DNA of 64,000 nucleotides from Streptomyces angustmyceticus (GTDB taxonomy: Bacteria > Actinomycetota > Actinomycetes > Streptomycetales > Streptomycetaceae). Both the position numbers and the translations under genes were made by a program. Below, one piece after another: positions 60,294-64,000 of the stretch. The notes beneath the pieces were generated by a model. That model saw only the letters and a program-made list of their open reading frames with translations, did not search any database and was not told the origin of the DNA. The stretch's first letter is position 1, and every line of letters starts with the position of its first letter. The DNA lies in NCBI RefSeq assembly GCF_019933235.1, contig NZ_CP082945.1:7105501-7169500 (forward strand), given 5' to 3'.

Positions 60294-60701
60294 GTGCCGA
60301 CATACAGCATTGGCCAGGCAGCCGGGCTGCTGGGCGTGAGTTCGGAGACCGTCCGCCGCTGGGCCGATGGCGGGCAGCTGCGGATGGACCGGGACGGCGC
60401 GGGGAACCGGGTGATCGACGGGGTGGGCCTGGCGGCGTTCGCGAAGGAGCGGGCCGAGGGCCTGCATCCGGTGCCGGACGAGGTGCTCACCTCGGTGCGG
60501 AACTCCTTCGCCGGGATCGTCACCAAGGTGACCCTCGACGATGTGATCGCCCAGGTCGAGATCCAGTCCGGGCCGCACCGGCTGGTGTCGGTGATCAGCC
60601 GGGAGGCCGTCGAGGAACTCGGGATCGAGGTCGGGGTGCGGGCCACCGCCCGGGTGAAGTCCACCAATGTGCACATCGACCGGGCGGCCGGGCGGAGTTG
60701 A
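60294..60701 (+). CDS. Molybdate-binding TOBE protein with N-terminal HTH
   Basis: A 135-residue protein. Residues 3-50 form an excisionase/MerR-type helix-turn-helix (YSIGQAAGLLGVSSETVRRWADGG); residues 68-130 form a Mop/TOBE domain (SVRNSFAGIVTKVTLDDVIA, VISREAVEELGIEVG) that binds molybdate. It is probably a molybdenum-responsive regulator or store, in keeping with the molybdenum hydroxylase genes 1.8 kb away. Confidence 0.88.
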   Translation: MPTYSIGQAAGLLGVSSETVRRWADGGQLRMDRDGAGNRVIDGVGLAAFAKERAEGLHPVPDEVLTSVRNSFAGIVTKVTLDDVIAQVEIQSGPHRLVSVISREAVEELGIEVGVRATARVKSTNVHIDRAAGRS

Positions 60702-60774
60702 ACCCGCCGGCCCGCGGTGGGCCGCCGCCCGCCCGGCAGCCGGGGCCCCGTCGTCCCACCCGCCCCGCCGTCGT

Positions 60775-62295
60775 TCAGCGGCAGAGCAGCGCCGCCTGCA
60801 GATCCAGTTTGTGATCGAGCCGGGACAGCTCGCGGCCGGTGAGCGTCTCGATGCGCTGGATGCGGTAGTGCACCGTGTTCACGTGCAGATGCAGCGTTTC
60901 CGCGGTCCGCGCCCATGACCCGTGGTGGGCGAGGAAGACCTCCAGCGTCTCCAGGAGCATCCGGTGCGAGGCGCTCCCGGCGCGCGCCAGCGGGCCCAGC
61001 ACCCGGCTGCTGAAGGCCGTGCGCACATCGGCCGGGATCCCGGCCAGCAGGGCGCCCAGGGTGCTGAGGTCCTCGACGGAGGTCACCCGGGCGCCGTCCG
61101 GATCCCCGGCGCGGGCCGCCGCCCGTGCGTAACGCGCCTGGTGCAGCGCCGAGTCGAGGTCTCCGGCGGTGTGGACCGGTCCGCTGACCCCGGCGTGCAG
61201 CGGCGTCCGCGGCCGGCAGGCGTGCACGCCCGGCCACGGCTCGCCGAGCGGAAGACGCTCCTCCGCCGTGGGGTGCACGCGGACGACGGCCGCCGCCTCG
61301 CCGCCCGGCAGCCGGCCCGCCGCGAACGGCTCGCCGGGGGAGTGCCGCAGCGCCTCGGCCAGCGCCCGCACCGCCTGGTCACCCTCGTCGTCGCCCGCGG
61401 TGGCCACCACCACCTGGTACGGGCCGGTGGCCGGCAGACCCGCGGCGTGCAGCGCCGCCTCCAGCGCCGCACCGTCGGCCGGGCCGGATCCGACGAGCGC
61501 CAGCAGCGCGTCCGCCGCCCGCCGTCCGGCAGCCTGCCGCCGCTCGACGCGATGGCGGTACTGCGCCATGACCTCGGCGATCTCGTGCAGCACCCGGGGC
61601 GGGGCGTCGGCCGCACCCCGCAGATACAACTGCCAGCCGTCGTACGGTCCGGCCTCCCCGTCGATCCGCAGGGCGGTGCCGGCCGCCGCCGTCAGCTCCC
61701 GGGCGGCCTGACCGGCCGGCAGATGCGGGGCGGCCGTCGTCCGGGCGATGACCCGGCCGGTCGCCGTCACCAGGTAGCAGGGCGGCCCGCCCAGGTGGGC
61801 GAAGGCCCGGTCCAGCAGCGTGTCCGGCGCCGCGTCCTCGGCGAGCAGACCGGCCAGCTCGGTGCGGACGTTCTCCGGCAGCGCGTGGTGCTCGGTGGGG
61901 CGCCGGCTCAGGTCGCCCCACTGGCGCAGGTACACCGCCTCCGTGATCGCGCGGAAGGTGGTGTGCGCGGGCACCGCCAGCAGCACGACGCCCCGCTCGC
62001 GGCAGGCGTCGACCAGCGCGTCCGGGACCGTGCCATGGGTCTCCTCGCCGGCCAGCAGCGCGGTGGCCCCGGCGGAGCGCAGCGCCGAGACGAACCGGTC
62101 GGCCTTGCTGCGGCCGTCGTCGGGCGTCCACCACACCAGTCCGCTCAGCACCAGCTCGCCCGGCTGCAGGAACCGGGCCGGGTCCTCCAGGTCGGTGGCG
62201 GTGACACCACTGACTTGCCGGGTGAGGAGGGGACCGTCGCCCCACAGCAGGGTCAGGTCGAGCGAAGCGAGCTGGAGGAGGTCTTGAACGTGCAT
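60775..62295 (-). CDS. PucR-family transcriptional regulator
   Basis: A 506-residue activator-type protein: N-terminal PucR domain (about 1-125, MHVQDLLQLASLDLTLLWGD), a middle GGDEF-like region and the C-terminal helix-turn-helix SWARTAETLHLHVNTVHYRI. PucR proteins control purine breakdown genes, including xanthine dehydrogenase. It is divergent from the damaged hydroxylase operon and looks intact itself. The ATG at 62295 has AGGAGC upstream. Confidence 0.9.
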   Translation of the reverse strand: MHVQDLLQLASLDLTLLWGDGPLLTRQVSGVTATDLEDPARFLQPGELVLSGLVWWTPDDGRSKADRFVSALRSAGATALLAGEETHGTVPDALVDACRERGVVLLAVPAHTTFRAITEAVYLRQWGDLSRRPTEHHALPENVRTELAGLLAEDAAPDTLLDRAFAHLGGPPCYLVTATGRVIARTTAAPHLPAGQAARELTAAAGTALRIDGEAGPYDGWQLYLRGAADAPPRVLHEIAEVMAQYRHRVERRQAAGRRAADALLALVGSGPADGAALEAALHAAGLPATGPYQVVVATAGDDEGDQAVRALAEALRHSPGEPFAAGRLPGGEAAAVVRVHPTAEERLPLGEPWPGVHACRPRTPLHAGVSGPVHTAGDLDSALHQARYARAAARAGDPDGARVTSVEDLSTLGALLAGIPADVRTAFSSRVLGPLARAGSASHRMLLETLEVFLAHHGSWARTAETLHLHVNTVHYRIQRIETLTGRELSRLDHKLDLQAALLCR

Positions 62296-62498
62296 GGGCG
62301 TGCTCCTTGGGCGGCTGCCGGGAGCGCACCCCGGCATCTCACATTCACGAGGCGAAAGCGAGTACCGGCATCGTAAATGCCAGCCGATCAAGCCCATAGC
62401 CCTCTTGGTCGATCCTCCAGTTACGGGGCGCGCCGCCGGTGTTTTTCCGTGCTGTGCACCAGTCGTGCCGCGGGGCGCGGCGTTGCTTCACTCGGCGT

Positions 62499-63351
62499 AT
62501 GGATCTGAACATGGTGCGGGACGTACGTGACGCCCGCCGGCGCACCCCGTGGCGCAGCGGCGACGCTCCCCCAGCTAACGCTGGGCGGTGCCCCCAGGCT
62601 GGGCGGCGGCACCTACCTCTTCTCCGAACCCCAGCCGCACATCCGGCGGTTGGTGGACCTGAGCCGGATGGGATGGGAGCCGCCGACCCGGCATCCCGAC
62701 GGCTCGCTGGAGATCGCGGCGACCTGCACCATCGCCCGGCTCTCCCGCTTCGCGGCGTCCTACGAGGCCCCCGCGGCGCCGCTGTTCGAGCAGTGCTGCC
62801 GCGCCTTCCTGGCCTCGTTCAAGATCTGGAACATGGCGACCGTCGGCGGCAACCTCTGCAACGGCCTGCCGGCAGGCCCGATGATCTCGCTGACCGCCGC
62901 GCTCGACGGTCGGGTGCTGCTCCGGGCGCAGGACGGCTCGCTGCGCCGCACCCGGGTCGCGGACTTCGTCACCGGCGCGGGACGCAAGGACCTCGCCGAG
63001 GGGGAACTGCTGCGCTCGGTCACCCTGCCCGCCCGGTCGCTGGTGTGCCGTACGGCCTTCCGGCAGGTCTCCCTCTACGGCCTCGGCCGCTCCGGCGCAC
63101 TCGTCATCGGCACCCTCGACCCGGTCGACGGATCGCTGGCCCTCACCCTCACCGCCGCGACCGTACGGCCGTTCCGCCTCTGGTTCCCGCTGCCCCCGGA
63201 CGCCGGCGCCCTGCGCGACACCGTCGACAACGCCGTCGCCGCGCACGACTGGTTCGACGACCTGCACGGACTGCCCGCCTGGCGACGGCACATGGCGCTG
63301 CGGCTGGCCGAGGAGATCCGCCGCGAACTGACCCAGGAGGCCGGGCGATGA
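62499..63351 (+). pseudogene. Molybdenum hydroxylase FAD subunit, frameshifted by a short palindromic element
   Basis: The gene opens with MDLNMVRDVRDARRRTPWRS, the normal start of XdhB/CoxM-like FAD subunits, then shifts frame at 62568-62598 where 31 bp of a palindromic repeat replace a few codons. The family frame resumes with LGGGTYLFSEPQPHIRRLVD and continues to the end (FKIWNMATVGGNLCNGLPAG binds FAD). A GTG at 62527 could restart translation in the second frame, giving a protein with a foreign N-terminus, so loss of function is likely but not certain. The stop overlaps the next gene. Confidence 0.8.
62567..62598. repeat. Short palindromic element inside the FAD subunit gene
   Basis: CCCAGC, loop TAAC, GCTGGG (62570-62585), followed by GGTGCCCCCA, is like short CCCCCAGC/GGTGCCCCCA repeats scattered between Streptomyces genes. 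Here it lies within a coding region and changes the frame by one. Confidence 0.7.
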
Positions 63352-64000
63352 CCTTCCGCGTCCGCGTCAACACGGCCGGATTCCTGATGACCACCGCGAA
63401 TCTCGACGCCGACCAGCTCACCGACCTCCCCCGCGCGCTGAAGGGCAACCTCTGCCGCTGCACCGGCTACCGGGCGATCGAGGACGCCGTCCGCGGGGTC
63501 CGGCACGTCGAGGAGCCCTGCCCGGGGCAGTCCGTCGGTCGCAACCTGGGCGCCCCGGCCGGGCCGCGGGTGGTCACCGGCACCGCCCGCTACACCTTCG
63601 ACATCGAGGTCGAGGGGCTGCTGCACATGAAGCTGCTGCGCTCCCCGCACCCGCAAGCCCGGATCGTCTCCCTCGACACCGCCGACGCCCTGCGGGTGCC
63701 CGGCGTGCACGCGGTGCTCACCCACGAGGACGCCCCCGGGCGGCTGTTCTCCACGGCCCGCCACGAGCACCCCACCGAGGACCCCGACGACACCCGGGTG
63801 CTGGACGACGTGGTCCGGTTCGTGGGGCAGCGGGTGGCCGCCGTGGTCGCCGACAGCGAGGCGGCGGCGGAGGAGGGCTGCCGCCGGATCGTCGTGGCGT
63901 ACGAGCACCTGCCGTACGTCCTCGACCCGGAGGAGGCGATGCGGCCCGGCGCCCCCGGGCGAGGTGCACGGCGAGATCGGCAGCGTCGAGGAGGGCTTCG
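63348..64000 (+). pseudogene. Molybdenum hydroxylase catalytic subunit, N-terminal deletion and frameshift (runs off the window)
   Basis: The ATG overlaps the FAD subunit stop. The product starts MTFRVRVN and jumps at once to TAGFLMTTANLDADQLTDLP and LKGNLCRCTGYRAIEDAV, so roughly 100 residues of the plant-type [2Fe-2S] domain, with its cluster cysteines, and the start of the second [2Fe-2S] domain are missing. The molybdopterin part follows (VVTGTARYTFDIEVEGLLHM). Near 63,950-63,962 the frame slips: EVHGEIGSVEEGF is readable only in another frame. The enzyme cannot pass electrons normally. Confidence 0.78.

Overview
The window is chromosomal DNA of a Streptomyces-type actinomycete. Coding sequence is very GC-rich with G or C at most third codon positions, GTG/TTG starts are common, and neighbouring genes often overlap by four bases (GTGA/ATGA). 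A complete whiE-type spore-pigment polyketide locus is present. No rRNA, tRNA, CRISPR array or intact insertion sequence was seen.

Left part (1-23,400) is mostly housekeeping and small regulated modules: a LysR regulator divergent from a DapA-family aldolase; a TetR regulator divergent from a quinone-reductase-like enzyme; a PucR-like regulator divergent from a secreted DUF1254/DUF1214 protein; a DUF2993 lipoprotein-like protein; a glycosyltransferase; a HipA-like kinase/DUF3037 pair; two SDR enzymes (FabG type); an aldo/keto reductase; uracil-DNA glycosylase; a MocA oxidoreductase; apolipoprotein N-acyltransferase; an ABC exporter behind a MerR-type promoter; an orphan GAF sensor kinase with a worn ATPase domain; a STAS protein; and glutathione peroxidase.

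Middle (23,410-32,857) is the spore-pigment locus: a divergent FAD hydroxylase, then one tightly packed operon (monooxygenase-like protein, cupin, KS alpha, KS beta, ACP, aromatase, cyclase). It faces an O-methyltransferase and a secreted beta-helix protein across a strong bidirectional hairpin.

The most interesting region is 36,818-44,461. A GTP cyclohydrolase II carrying the Tyr-to-Met change linked to release of the formylated pyrimidine FAPy stands divergent from a creatininase-family protein (archaeal FAPy deformylases belong to this family) coupled to a RibD-type pyrimidine reductase. Next to these lies an operon of an MDR dehydrogenase, a PTPS-fold protein missing its catalytic residues, a GT4 glycosyltransferase, a methyltransferase and a flippase-like membrane protein. 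I read this as a pyrimidine/pterin-derived, glycosylated specialised metabolite pathway; the product is unknown to me.

Right part (44,500-64,000): cbtBA cobalt uptake genes under a cobalamin riboswitch, a histidine-phosphatase-fold protein without catalytic histidines, an SPW membrane protein, an alkylsulfatase-like protein with altered metal ligands, an NB-ARC/TPR protein, a five-gene translationally coupled operon (61-residue peptide, unknown protein, two DUF6895-like paralogues, serine hydrolase), an MFS exporter with MarR regulator, a second TetR/quinone-reductase module, a molybdate-binding TOBE protein and a PucR regulator. The window ends in a molybdenum hydroxylase operon that appears to be decaying: a short palindromic element frameshifts the FAD subunit, and the catalytic subunit has lost most of its [2Fe-2S] domain and carries a further frameshift.
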